A stretch of DNA of 64,000 nucleotides from JADHLJ01 sp038118725 (lineage in GTDB: Bacteria > Pseudomonadota > Alphaproteobacteria > Thalassobaculales > Thalassobaculaceae), in contig JAYOIK010000019.1 in NCBI GenBank assembly GCA_038118725.1, positions 7,735-71,734 on the forward strand, given 5' to 3'. The number at the start of each line of letters is the position of its first letter. Position 1 is the stretch's first letter. This document shows, in pieces, positions 7,540 to 15,877 of this stretch. The position numbers were made by a program, and so were the translations under genes. The notes beneath the pieces were generated by a model. That model was given only the letters and a program-made list of their open reading frames with translations. It ran no database searches and was not told the origin of the DNA.

Positions 7540-8244
7540 TCAGCCCCACCATTTTAGGAAATACCGTGACCACCAAAAGTCACATCCAAGCTCTACGGAA
7601 CGCTCATAGAGAACAAGGGCGCGTTCATCATCTTCAGGTACGCCACGACCGCTCCGGTATGCTCGACCTAAGGCTAGCGTTCCAAGGCAATGGTTTTGTG
7701 CGGCTGCCTGCGCATAGAGTCTGAATGACTTTTTGAAGTCGATAGGAACCCCGATCCCTCTTTCGTAGGCGTATCCTAAATTGAACTGCGCGGTGCTATG
7801 GCCTAGTGCCGCTGACTTGGCGTAAAATTCATTGGCTGTTTGAGGGTTCACAGGAACAGACTTCCCACTACCGTGCATAAAACCGAGCGCGTTGAGGGCA
7901 TAAGGCTGGTCCATGGTGGCGGCGCGTTCATAGTAGGCGCGGGCTTTGTCGTAATCCCGGTCCATGCCCTGGCCCCGGGCATGCATGCGGCCAATGAAAT
8001 AGATCGCGTCGGGATCGTTTTGCTCGGCTCGGGCGGTCCAAATCGCAAGGGCCTCCTCGTAACGCCCCGCCGACATGGCATCGAACCCGGCGAGTGTTTC
8101 GGCATGCAAGGCCTCGCGTTGCGCGTTACTCAGTATCCAAGGCCGGTCGCGGATATTCAGGTCGTAATAGGTCCAACCGACGCCACCGGCAAATGCGAGT
8201 ACTAGTAGAACCGCAATCGAGAGCAAAATCTTGATTGGTTTCAT
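7540..8244 (-). CDS. Membrane-anchored Sel1-like repeat protein
   Basis: A 234-residue protein with an N-terminal membrane anchor or uncleaved signal (about residues 5-24), then at least four Sel1-type repeats (DAIYFIGRMHARGQGM, YALNALGFMHGSGKSV, TAQFNLGYAYERGIGV, LGTLALGRAYRSGRGV). Sel1 repeats form alpha solenoids for protein contacts; no enzymatic domain is present. GGAGGT precedes the ATG by a good distance. The gene is convergent with the broken large gene and only two bases from it. A partner or target cannot be inferred. Confidence 0.8.
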   Translation of the reverse strand: MKPIKILLSIAVLLVLAFAGGVGWTYYDLNIRDRPWILSNAQREALHAETLAGFDAMSAGRYEEALAIWTARAEQNDPDAIYFIGRMHARGQGMDRDYDKARAYYERAATMDQPYALNALGFMHGSGKSVPVNPQTANEFYAKSAALGHSTAQFNLGYAYERGIGVPIDFKKSFRLYAQAAAQNHCLGTLALGRAYRSGRGVPEDDERALVLYERSVELGCDFWWSRYFLKWWG

Positions 8245-8461
8245 GGCCGTGACCTCCGGTCTGAATACAATCTTAACAAACCCAAACCTCTAGGTAAATC
8301 CGGTGCGGTCCCGTGCCTTGTTTCTCCTTGCTATGCCAAAGCGCCGGATTGGGCTCTTCCAAAACACATCGAACGCGCATCACCCGTCGGACATTTCCGG
8401 TCCGAGCGGACTGCGCTCTCGGACCGCCGAACCCGATCACCCCTAACCTGAAAAGGATCAG

Positions 8462-8767
8462 ATCACGCCTGTAAAGACGCTAACGGCGGCGGCCCTGGTG
8501 GCCGCCTTTTTTATTGCCGGGCCAGGAACGGCGGCGGCAATCCAGTGTGGGGATCACAAATCCCTGGTGAAACATCTCAACGACAAGTTCTCGGAGGAGC
8601 TTGCCGCCACGAGCCGTGATGCGCGAGGGCGGGCGGTGGAGCTTTACCGATCGCCGTCGGGGTCCTGGACCTTGGTCCTGATCCTCGACGAGGGACCGGC
8701 CTGTGTCCTGACCGCCGGCTCGGATTGGAGGGCGGTTGAAACCGGACTGAAAGGGCGTGATGTTTGA
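8462..8767 (+). CDS. Small secreted protein with no canonical start codon
   Basis: The frame from 8447 to 8767 codes a signal peptide (VKTLTAAALVAAFFIAGPG, cleavage near TAAA-IQ) followed by a compact domain with CGDHKSLVKHL, GSWTLVLILDEGPACVL and a C-terminal GRDV. Between the upstream in-frame stop at 8444 and the GTG at 8498 there is no ATG, GTG or TTG. The ribosome-binding site AAAAGGA (8451-8457) points to ATC at 8462 (or ACG at 8465), as if an ATG had mutated. A GTG start at 8498 would cut away most of the signal peptide. The domain resembles small exported proteins common in alphaproteobacterial accessory regions; its function is unknown. Confidence 0.5.
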   Translation: MTPVKTLTAAALVAAFFIAGPGTAAAIQCGDHKSLVKHLNDKFSEELAATSRDARGRAVELYRSPSGSWTLVLILDEGPACVLTAGSDWRAVETGLKGRDV

Positions 8768-8820
8768 GGGGGCCGGCGGTTTCGGCGATGGTGGGGGGCT
8801 GACATCTCGCGAAGCCCGCC

Positions 8821-9645
8821 TCAACGAGAGCCAATCAAACCCTTGTTTCCGATCGTCGCGTCGGTGAGGTGAACCAGCACCTTGGCTATCTCCGTGGACG
8901 CCTCGACGCGAACCGGGATCCAAAATCGTGATCCATCGACCTGGGCGATCCAGAACTGGATTACCGGCGGCGGTGTATCGCTTCCGAACCAGGATTTCTT
9001 GTACGCCCCGGCCAGGGTTTCGTAGCGAGCCTCGCATTTTTCCGCCGGCCCGGAATAGCTGGAGAACCGATTGGCGGATAGGACCTCCGAGCCCAGATGG
9101 TTCAGATGAACATCCGTTCGAACCTTGCCGTTATACACCCGGGCGGTGCCGCCGCAGGCGTCTTGGGGGCTAGCCCTGGTGGCGGCGGCGACGACGGCCG
9201 CCATTGGGTCGAGGCTGTCCATCCGCAGGTCATCGGGAACCGGGTCGCGTTCATCCAAGGGGATCGGCGGCTCCACCGTCCAAACCGGCGCGGCCTCTGG
9301 TTTCGTGGATCCCTTGATCCGTCGAGACTTTCCCCGATAGCTGGACGTGATCGCGAACTCCCGCGCCCCGGACCTGGTCTCAAGAGGACCCGTGCCATGG
9401 GCATGGGATTGAAAAGGAAACAGGTATTCCAGAAAGCCGATGGATTTCCCCGAGGTGGAAAGCTCATAGGCACCCCCTGAAACCGAAATTTTCGCTTCGA
9501 TTTCAACCGCCGAGATTCCGCCGTAATAGGCTTCGTATGTCAGGCGCGCGGCGGCGTTCTCCGCCGCGTCGACCTCCGAGGTCTGAGCCAGGGCGCCCGT
9601 GGTTAGCGCGATAACGCCGACAATCCAATATCCTCGAGAGTTCAT
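8821..9645 (-). CDS. DUF3108-type exported protein
   Basis: A 274-residue protein with a signal peptide (GYWIVGVIALTTGALA, cleavage before about residue 25). The mature domain is predicted mostly beta, with RLTYEAYYGGISAVEIEAKI and GFLEYLFPFQSHAHGTG, and ends in FWIPVRVEASTEIAKVLV. This is the DUF3108 layout of periplasmic proteins of unknown function. The start at 9645 is chosen because it gives the signal peptide directly; the longer frame to 9993 adds low-complexity sequence antisense to the next gene. It lies 19 bases from the next exported protein gene, so the two may be co-transcribed. Confidence 0.75.
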   Translation of the reverse strand: MNSRGYWIVGVIALTTGALAQTSEVDAAENAAARLTYEAYYGGISAVEIEAKISVSGGAYELSTSGKSIGFLEYLFPFQSHAHGTGPLETRSGAREFAITSSYRGKSRRIKGSTKPEAAPVWTVEPPIPLDERDPVPDDLRMDSLDPMAAVVAAATRASPQDACGGTARVYNGKVRTDVHLNHLGSEVLSANRFSSYSGPAEKCEARYETLAGAYKKSWFGSDTPPPVIQFWIAQVDGSRFWIPVRVEASTEIAKVLVHLTDATIGNKGLIGSR

Positions 9646-9664
9646 GAAATCCGTTTTGATGTCG

Positions 9665-10081
9665 TCAGGGTTGGATCTTCCAGGTTCCGTCGGGTTGTCG
9701 GCACGCCACGCCATAAGCTTGTTCGGTTCGACCATCGATAATGATCTGTTTCTGGAACTCTCGGCAATATGGTTTTGCCGTCGGCGCGGGGGCTGGGGTG
9801 ATCTCGCGCGGGGGCTCGACGTAAACGACGCGCGGTGGCGGGGACCAGGGACGTGGCCAGTAGTGGGGGGGCGCGGCGCGGCGCGCGTGATGTCGCGAGC
9901 GGTGACGATGACGCCAAGGGTCGCGATATCCGCCGTGTGCATGCCAACCCGAGTGGTATATCGAACCGACCGAGATGGACACCGAGGAACCACCGGCGAG
10001 CGCCGGGCCGGCGGCGAGGCCGATCACGCCAAAAATGGTCGCCGCGAAAACGAACAATCCCAACGATACCTTTAAGCGCAT
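9665..10081 (-). CDS. Small exported protein with Cys-containing C-terminal motif
   Basis: A 138-residue protein with a strong signal peptide (LGLFVFAATIFGVIGLAAG, cleavage near ALAG). A His/Arg-rich linker (GYRDPWRHRHRSRHH) and a Pro-rich stretch follow. The C-terminal block YCREFQKQIIIDGRTEQAYG, ending in CRQPDGTWKI, recurs at the ends of many alphaproteobacterial surface or periplasmic proteins. The two cysteines of this block probably pair. GGAGGGATAG precedes the ATG. Function is unknown; metal binding by the histidines is conceivable but not shown. Confidence 0.7.
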   Translation of the reverse strand: MRLKVSLGLFVFAATIFGVIGLAAGPALAGGSSVSISVGSIYHSGWHAHGGYRDPWRHRHRSRHHARRAAPPHYWPRPWSPPPRVVYVEPPREITPAPAPTAKPYCREFQKQIIIDGRTEQAYGVACRQPDGTWKIQP

Positions 10082-10228
10082 CTATCCCTCCACCTAGTCG
10101 ACCGGCGGGCGATTTCGCCCGGACATGATGATAAACGGCCGACCCTTGCGAATCCGTCGCATCATGCCGTGAAAAATCGGGCGAAAACGTGGCAAGGGAA
10201 TCACAAAACCGTTGGCCATGGCTTATCC

Positions 10229-10265
10229 CAAAAGGAAACGGGGGCGTCGTTTCCGATCGCCCCCG
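10229..10265 (-). terminator. Probable terminator of ahcY
   Basis: Read leftward, CGGGGGCG (10265-10258) pairs with CGCCCCCG (10246-10239), an 8-bp GC stem with an 11-base loop, followed by TTTCCTTTT. It sits 26 bases past the ahcY stop. The T tract is interrupted, so strength is uncertain. Confidence 0.45.
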
Positions 10266-10290
10266 TCGTCTCGTCGCTTCGTCGGATACT

Positions 10291-11586
10291 TTAGTAGCGA
10301 TAGGTTTCCGCCTTGAAAGGGCCCTCGGGCGACACGCCGATATACGAGGCTTGTTCCTCCGACATCTTGGTGAGTTTCGCGCCAACCCGCGCGAGATGCA
10401 GCTCGGCGACTTTCTCGTCCAGCGCCTTGGGCAGCACGTAGACCTTCTTTTCGTACTTGTCGGCACTACCCCACAGCTCGATCTGGGCAAGCACCTGGTT
10501 GGTGAAGGACGCGCTCATCACGAAGCTCGGATGCCCGGTGGCGCAGCCGAGATTGACCAGGCGCCCCTCGGCCAAAAGCAGGATCCGCTTGCCGTCGGGG
10601 AACTCGATCTCGTCGACCTGCGGCTTAACGTTGTGCCACTTGTAATTCTTCAACGCATCGACCTGAATCTCGGTGTCGAAATGACCGATATTGCAAACGA
10701 TGGCTCGGTCCTTCATCTGCCGCATATGGTCGACGGTGATGATGTCCTTGTTGCCGGTGGCCGTGACGAAGATGTCGGCCTTGGGCGCGTAGTCATCCAT
10801 CGTCGAGACTTCGTAACCTTCCATCGCGGCCTGGAGCGCGCAAATCGGGTCCACCTCGGTGACGATCACCCGGGCGCCGCCGTTGCGAAGGCTCGCGGCG
10901 GAACCCTTGCCGACATCGCCGAAACCGTTCACCACGGCGATCTTGCCCGAGAGCATCACGTCGGTCGCGCGGCGGATGCCGTCCGTCAGACTCTCGCGGC
11001 AGCCATAGAGGTTGTCGAATTTCGACTTGGTCACACTGTCATTGACGTTGAAAGCCGGCACCATCAGGGAGCCCTCGGCCTCCATCTCGTTCAAGCGAAG
11101 CACGCCGGTGGTGGTTTCCTCGGAAACGCCCCTAACATCGGCCATCAATTGCGGATAGTCCTCGTGCATGATCTTGGTGAGATCGCCGCCATCATCCAAC
11201 AGCATGTTCGGGCGCCATCCGTCGGGGGCCTCGATGGTCTGGTGGATGCACCACTCGTATTCTTCCTCCGTCTCGCCCTTCCAGGCGAAGACCGGAATGC
11301 CGGCGGCGGCGATGGCGGCGGCCGCGTGGTCCTGGGTCGAAAAGATATTGCAGGAGCTCCAGCGGATTTCCGCGCCCAGATGGACCAGGGTCTCGATGAG
11401 AACCGCCGTCTGGATGGTCATGTGCAGACAGCCGGTGATGCGCGCGCCGGCGAGCGGTTTCTTGGAGCCGTATTCGTCCCGCACGGCCATCAGGCCAGGC
11501 ATCTCGGTCTCGGCGATCGCGATCTCGCGACGTCCCCATTCGGCAAGCGAAATATCGGCGACTTTGTAGTCGGTGAATTCAGCCAT
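10291..11586 (-). CDS. ahcY: Adenosylhomocysteinase
   Basis: A 431-residue S-adenosylhomocysteine hydrolase, which splits SAH to adenosine and homocysteine and so recycles the product of methyltransferases in the cytosol. Visible family marks are the N-terminal substrate part (GARITGCLHMTIQTAVLIET), NVNDSVTKSKFDNLYGCRES, the NAD-binding GFGDVGKGSA, and the conserved C-terminal KAETYRY. Length is normal for the family. The start at 11586 (MAEFTDYKVADISLAEWG) is the usual one; the frame to 11739 is an accidental extension. A likely promoter is at 11660-11688 and a terminator follows the gene. No SAH riboswitch was recognised in the leader. Confidence 0.97.
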   Translation of the reverse strand: MAEFTDYKVADISLAEWGRREIAIAETEMPGLMAVRDEYGSKKPLAGARITGCLHMTIQTAVLIETLVHLGAEIRWSSCNIFSTQDHAAAAIAAAGIPVFAWKGETEEEYEWCIHQTIEAPDGWRPNMLLDDGGDLTKIMHEDYPQLMADVRGVSEETTTGVLRLNEMEAEGSLMVPAFNVNDSVTKSKFDNLYGCRESLTDGIRRATDVMLSGKIAVVNGFGDVGKGSAASLRNGGARVIVTEVDPICALQAAMEGYEVSTMDDYAPKADIFVTATGNKDIITVDHMRQMKDRAIVCNIGHFDTEIQVDALKNYKWHNVKPQVDEIEFPDGKRILLLAEGRLVNLGCATGHPSFVMSASFTNQVLAQIELWGSADKYEKKVYVLPKALDEKVAELHLARVGAKLTKMSEEQASYIGVSPEGPFKAETYRY

Positions 11587-11659
11587 GTGTCCTCGCTGGT
11601 GTCGGGCCGGACGCGCGGAAGTTAAAAGGGCGCTGAACCGGCGAAAATGCTGGACGTGG

Positions 11660-11688
11660 CGTATAGCAAGCAACGCCCCTCTGGGCAA
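11660..11688 (-). promoter_or_regulatory. Putative sigma70-type promoter of ahcY
   Basis: Read leftward, TTGCCC (11688-11683) and TATACG (11665-11660) are separated by exactly 17 bases. Each hexamer matches the consensus at four of six positions. Transcription would start near 11653, leaving a leader of about 67 bases before the ahcY ATG. A 7-bp hairpin (11674-11694) overlaps the -35 side. Confidence 0.35.
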
Positions 11689-11719
11689 GGGGCGGACACT
11701 GAACCCAGTGTGGTGGCGC

Positions 11720-12575
11720 CTAGGCCACCACCGTATCAAAAAAGCCGCTGGGTCGATTTAGCGAATCCGCGAGTACCGCAAGCGCTACCTCGCTGAAATC
11801 CGCGTTCGGTCTCGGTTCGAGATCGAAGTTGCCGTATGCATCATGGCCGCGAACCAGCATCGCCGCGTCACCACCTCGTGATTGACGCGTGTCGGTGGAG
11901 ATGTAGCGAAAAACCAGTCCGACGCGGTCGAAACTCGCTTGGTTTGGCCGACCTCCATGTACCAGATGGCCATGATGGACCGAGAACTCCCCCGGCTCGA
12001 GGACAAGGTTCGCGATATCCCGATCTTGGATGTCCAGGGTCAATTCCTATTCATAGGCGAGTAGGTTGTCGCTGGTCTTGTTCGCTTGTTCATCCCGAGA
12101 GGCAAATCCGGTGCGACCATGAACGATATCACGCATGACGTGGGTGCCTCTTACGGCTTGCATGCACCCACTTTCCAAGGTCGACGGTGTCAACGCCAAT
12201 CAGATGTTAACGATGTTGTCGACCGGTGAAAGTTCCCAATACGGTGTGTCTTGGTGCCAGCAAACATATTTACCGGTCCGCGCGGTTTTGACGAAGAAGT
12301 CGGACGACCACAAAAGTATATCCGGACCGATCGCGGCTTCAACGATGTCGAGCAAAAAAGGGTTGTGCGCGACCGCGTCGACCCATGTCGAAACCAAAAA
12401 GGGGTTTGATATAGATCTCCCTGCCGCGCGTTTGCCGCGCCCGTGCTTGGAAACTTTCGTAATGTTCGGCGAGTTCTCCGGCTTCCCGGGGCTCGAACAA
12501 TCGGATCGGCCAAACCACCCCGTCTCTTTGATATGTTTCGCGAAATGCCGAGAAGTCGAACGAGGCGTGAGGCAT
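11720..12575 (-). pseudogene. Phytanoyl-CoA dioxygenase (PhyH) family pseudogene
   Basis: Read leftward from the ATG at 12575, the first frame gives FDFSAFRETYQRDGVVW and EIYIKPLFGF. Near the C4T5 run (plus-strand 12396-12404) the coding sense shifts frame and continues with WVDAVAHNPFLLDIVEAA and the iron ligand motif WHQDTPYWEL. In that frame a TGA at 12200-12202 replaces the expected Trp in VNI-LALTP, and a TAG at 12047-12049 interrupts YE-ELTLDI. The distal His region HHGHLVHGGRPNQASFDRVG then follows to 11720. All three lesions together leave little doubt that the gene is dead. The family hydroxylates small substrates using 2-oxoglutarate and Fe(II). Confidence 0.85.
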
Positions 12576-12760
12576 GACGAGCTCCGGGGCGAGGTGGATC
12601 TCAGTTGAAGCGCAATCCAGAAGGTTGTCGCGCCGAATCCCGACCTCAATGCCGCGAACGGAACAATCGTGGCGCGAATTCCATGGCCGGATGTGTTGAC
12701 AGTGATCTTGCCCCGGAATACCAGAGCCCAAGACGCCTTCGCGCGGAAGGATTTTCGATT

Positions 12761-13936
12761 ATGCGACTATCAAAATACGTCTCCGGAATGGCCGGCGGCG
12801 AAGAGGCTGGTGCCTGGGCAATCCACGGCACCGCCCGACGCCGGCAACGCGCGGGAGAGGATCTTTTGGTCCTGTCCATAGGCGATCACGACTTCACGAC
12901 CGATCAACGTATCGTCGAAGCCACGATTGAGTCTTTGCGGGATGGGAATCATCACTACACGCCTTCAATCGGCTTCCAGCCATTGCGCGAGGCGGCGGCG
13001 AGTTTCCATGCCAATGTGATCGGAGAGACTGTCGGCGTCGAGAACGTCGCGATCGTCCCGGGGGCGCAATGTGGTGTGTTTACCGCCGCGCAATGCGTGC
13101 TTGATCCTGGCGACGAGGTTATCGGCTTTGATCCGATGTATGTGACCTATCTCGGAGCTCTGGAGGCGCGAGGGGCCAGGGTTGTTCAGGTTCCGCTGTC
13201 GCCCGAGGATGGTTTTTTGCCCGATCCGGCCAAGGTGAGAGCGGCGCTAACGCCAAGAACCAAGGCTATCATGCTGAATACCCCGAACAATCCGACGGGG
13301 GTGGTATATCCGCGCGAAACGCTCGAGGCATTGGCGGATATATGCAAGGAGCATGATCTCTGGATGATCTCCGACGAGGTCTATTGCACCATGTGCTATG
13401 GACGCCCCCATGTGTCGCCGCGCACGCTGGGCGGCATGGCGGAGAGGACGATATCCGTTTACAGCCTCTCGAAAAGCCATGCGATGACAGGGTTTCGCAT
13501 GGGATGGATGGTCGCTTCCAAGGACGCGATCGATGCCGCCGACGACGTTGTCAGTTCGATGATGTTCGGCGCGGCACCTTTTATTCAGCACGCCGCGCTT
13601 ACGGCGCTTACGGATGCCGTGGACACGGTGGAAACCATACGGGCACGTTATCGTGCCCGTCGCGACCTCATTTGCGACGCGTTGGCGGCGGTGCCCAAGA
13701 TTCATATTCGAAAGCCAGATGCCGGTATGTTTCTTATGATCGATATCCGCGAAACGGGTTGGAATGCCATCGACTTCGCATGGAAACTGCTCGAGGAACA
13801 GCGGCTCGCGCTTTTGCCAGGCGAAGGCTTTGGCAAGCAACTTACGGGGCATCTCCGTCTAAGCTACGGCGCCGGCGACGAGACCTTGATCGAGGCGGCG
13901 CGTCGCTTGTCGGCGTTCGTGCAAAAAAATGGCTGA
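12761..13936 (+). CDS. Arginine:pyruvate transaminase-like aminotransferase (AruH-like)
   Basis: A 391-residue fold-type I PLP aminotransferase. It carries the AruH-like blocks LLVLSIGDHDF, VPGAQCGVFTAAQCVLDPGD, DPMYVTYLGALEARGARVV, LNTPNNPTG, DLWMISDEVY and YSLSKSHAMTGFRMGWMV, the last holding the PLP lysine. AruH moves the amino group of arginine to pyruvate, giving 2-ketoarginine and alanine. The start ATG at 12761 has GGAAGG ten bases upstream; an in-frame extension back to 12605 lacks support. A guanidinobutyrase-like gene only 2 kb away supports the arginine link. Other class I/II aminotransferase activities remain possible. Confidence 0.75.
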   Translation: MRLSKYVSGMAGGEEAGAWAIHGTARRRQRAGEDLLVLSIGDHDFTTDQRIVEATIESLRDGNHHYTPSIGFQPLREAAASFHANVIGETVGVENVAIVPGAQCGVFTAAQCVLDPGDEVIGFDPMYVTYLGALEARGARVVQVPLSPEDGFLPDPAKVRAALTPRTKAIMLNTPNNPTGVVYPRETLEALADICKEHDLWMISDEVYCTMCYGRPHVSPRTLGGMAERTISVYSLSKSHAMTGFRMGWMVASKDAIDAADDVVSSMMFGAAPFIQHAALTALTDAVDTVETIRARYRARRDLICDALAAVPKIHIRKPDAGMFLMIDIRETGWNAIDFAWKLLEEQRLALLPGEGFGKQLTGHLRLSYGAGDETLIEAARRLSAFVQKNG

Positions 13937-14627
13937 GAAGACGCATATGGCGACCCCGGATCGAGCCAAGCTGATCGGTGGTGTTTGGCTGCCAGAAGAA
14001 GAAACCCATCTTGTGGACATAATGTTGAATAATCCGCGTGGCACGGTTTTGCGCGACGGCAAGGCCACGTATCAGTTTCATAAGATTGATGCTTGCGTGA
14101 CAAGATTACCGCCGACGCGTCGACGCGTGTGCATCGATGTCGGAGGTCATGTCGGGCTTTGGTCGATGTGGCTCGCGCGGGCATTTGGTCAAGTTCATGC
14201 ATTTGAACCCGCCGCCCGTCATGCTGACCTGTTTCGGCACAATGTTCCGGATGGGAATGTAACGTTGCACGAGGTCGCCCTCGGCGAGGAACCTGGAGTT
14301 TGTGAGGTTCGCTGGCACGGCGAGTCATCTGGTGACGCCTTTATCGAACCGGGTGTCGGCGACGTGGAAGTTCGAACATTGGATTCCTTTGGCTTCACCA
14401 AAGTCGATTTCATCAAGATCGACGTTGAAGGCTTCGAACTACAGGTCGTCGCGGGCGGACGCGAAACATTGATGAGAAACCGACCGATGGTTTGCGTTGA
14501 ACAGAAAGGCAGGGAAGCGCGGAATTTTGGCGCCGACCCGAAAGGCGCGCTCGACTTCCTCTTGGGCCTTGGCATGAGAGAATTGGTCGAGATTCACGGC
14601 GATCATATATTGGACTGGCCCGAGTGA
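13929..14627 (+). CDS. FkbM-family methyltransferase
   Basis: A 232-residue FkbM-type SAM methyltransferase: motif I VCIDVGGHVGLWSMWLA, acidic loop VHAFEPAARHADLF, and the family-typical VDFIKIDVEGFELQVVAGG followed by RPMVCVEQ. These enzymes O-methylate sugars or other small molecules, often in glycan loci. The gene overlaps the end of the aminotransferase gene by eight bases and is 12 bases from the glycosyltransferase-like gene, so the three form one rightward unit. The acceptor is unknown. Confidence 0.85.
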   Translation: MAEKTHMATPDRAKLIGGVWLPEEETHLVDIMLNNPRGTVLRDGKATYQFHKIDACVTRLPPTRRRVCIDVGGHVGLWSMWLARAFGQVHAFEPAARHADLFRHNVPDGNVTLHEVALGEEPGVCEVRWHGESSGDAFIEPGVGDVEVRTLDSFGFTKVDFIKIDVEGFELQVVAGGRETLMRNRPMVCVEQKGREARNFGADPKGALDFLLGLGMRELVEIHGDHILDWPE

Positions 14628-14639
14628 AGCGGAGGGGAT

Positions 14640-15401
14640 GTGGGCTTCGGCGATGACATTATGACTACCGCCCGGGTTCGGGCGTTGCATAAGCAAACAC
14701 CGGTCAAGGTTCTCATCACTGGAATTGATGGAAAACCTCGTTGGTCGGAGGTTTGGGAAAACAATCCCAAGATCGCCCGAGACCGCGCGAGCGCTGGGCA
14801 AACTTTGCGCGACGGCCCCGGCGCACGGCCGCACCTCGATTATCAACGCATGACCCGGGATCGCTTTTTCTTCAACAAAGTCACGCTGGAGCCGGGAGAG
14901 ATCTTCCTGACGGATGCCGAAAAGGCGCTCGCCCGTTCCGTTATTGTCGTCGAACCCCACGTAAAGGCCGGCGCTAGTCCGAACAAGGACTGGGGGTTTG
15001 AGCGTTTCCAAGAACTTGTGAAGGCGCGCCCTGAACTGCCTTGGTTGCAATGTGATCACGGGAGTCGGCTTTTGGAGGGCGTTGAGGTCGTCCCGACCCG
15101 GAGTTTTCGGGAAGCTTGCGGCGTGTTGTCGGGAGCGCGGGCGGCGGTCCTACCCGAGGGCGGGATGCACCATGCGGCGGCGGCGCTCGGTGTTCCCGCC
15201 GTTGTAATCTTTGGCGCGTACATCCCGCCGTCGATCACCGGGTATGACATGCATGTAAACTTATCGCGAGACGTGCCAGAGGTCGTCGGTTTCAATCGGT
15301 CCGAACCACGCGCGCAATCGGCCTTGGCAAACATTGCGATTGATGAAGTTCTGAGTGGCTTGGCGAAGATCCTAAAGCCAAGAACGGCTGGCGGAGCCTA
15401 G
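14640..15401 (+). CDS. Glycosyltransferase family 9 (heptosyltransferase)-like protein
   Basis: A 253-residue protein with a GT9-like start (GFGDDIMTTARVRALHK) and the C-terminal nucleotide-sugar region (LPEGGMHHAAAALGVPAVVI, then FGAYIPPSITGY). It is shorter than classical heptosyltransferases (about 320-350 residues). The start must lie after the in-frame stop at 14625; GTG at 14640 follows GGAGGGG closely. It ends sharing a CTAG with the convergent GNAT gene (15398-15401). Together with the FkbM gene it suggests surface glycan modification; donor and acceptor cannot be read from the sequence. Confidence 0.7.
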   Translation: MGFGDDIMTTARVRALHKQTPVKVLITGIDGKPRWSEVWENNPKIARDRASAGQTLRDGPGARPHLDYQRMTRDRFFFNKVTLEPGEIFLTDAEKALARSVIVVEPHVKAGASPNKDWGFERFQELVKARPELPWLQCDHGSRLLEGVEVVPTRSFREACGVLSGARAAVLPEGGMHHAAAALGVPAVVIFGAYIPPSITGYDMHVNLSRDVPEVVGFNRSEPRAQSALANIAIDEVLSGLAKILKPRTAGGA

Positions 15402-15877
15402 AGCCACTTCAGCATATCCATTGATGTGGGCGCGTCGTAGCCGTCATGGGTTGAGCGGCCGATCTCCCTGAAACCAAGACGCTCGAACAGCGCGATGTTC
15501 TTCCGTAGAGCCAGACGCACTCCGAGAGATACGCCCCTCAGGTCCCGCCGGGCTGCTTCGGTTTCCACGGCTTGGACCAAAACTTCGGCATACCCGCGAC
15601 GTCTTTGGCGCGGATGGACAGCGAGACGATCCAAGTAGAGCAAGCCGTCTTTCACGGTCGCGCAGACGCATGCGGCAACATGCTGATCCTTGACAATGCC
15701 TAGGATAACGCCATTTTCGGCCTTGGCCGTTATGCTCTCGACGGTCTCCCCAAGCGCTCCGGATTCGGGTTTCAGCACGCCGCGATATTCCTCGAACGCG
15801 GCATGAATGGTCGCGACGATATCCCGCGGATCGTGATTTACCGCGAATAGATCCTGGACGTCGACTTGCTCGGTCAT
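15398..15877 (-). CDS. GNAT-family N-acetyltransferase
   Basis: A 159-residue GNAT acetyltransferase. The acetyl-CoA binding motif A is LYLDRLAVHPRQRRRGYAEV, followed by NIALFERLGFREIGR at the C-terminal end, both typical. The start at 15877 is chosen because its ATG overlaps the stop of the ureohydrolase gene (ATGA, 15874-15877), which implies coupling; the frame reaches back to 15910 without need. The substrate is unknown. Being co-translated with the guanidinobutyrase-like gene suggests a link to amino acid or amine metabolism, by inference. Confidence 0.85.
   Translation of the reverse strand: MTEQVDVQDLFAVNHDPRDIVATIHAAFEEYRGVLKPESGALGETVESITAKAENGVILGIVKDQHVAACVCATVKDGLLYLDRLAVHPRQRRRGYAEVLVQAVETEAARRDLRGVSLGVRLALRKNIALFERLGFREIGRSTHDGYDAPTSMDMLKWL

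Noticed and set aside
8488..8512. Third rho-independent terminator as a separate feature
   Set aside because: The hairpin and T run lie inside the signal-peptide coding region and are explained by Ala-Ala-Leu-Val-Ala-Ala-Phe-Phe codons, so function is doubtful.
8821..9993. 390-residue version of the DUF3108 protein
   Set aside because: The N-terminal 116 residues are low-complexity and antisense to the exported protein gene at 9665-10081; the start at 9645 gives a proper signal peptide.
10189..11625. Long rightward ORF of 478 residues opposite ahcY
   Set aside because: It is antisense to a clear ahcY, low in recognisable motifs, and its His/Gly/Asp-rich composition is typical of shadow frames in GC-rich DNA.
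11587..11719. SAH riboswitch in the ahcY leader
   Set aside because: Only a simple 7-bp hairpin is visible; the conserved SAH riboswitch core was not found by eye.
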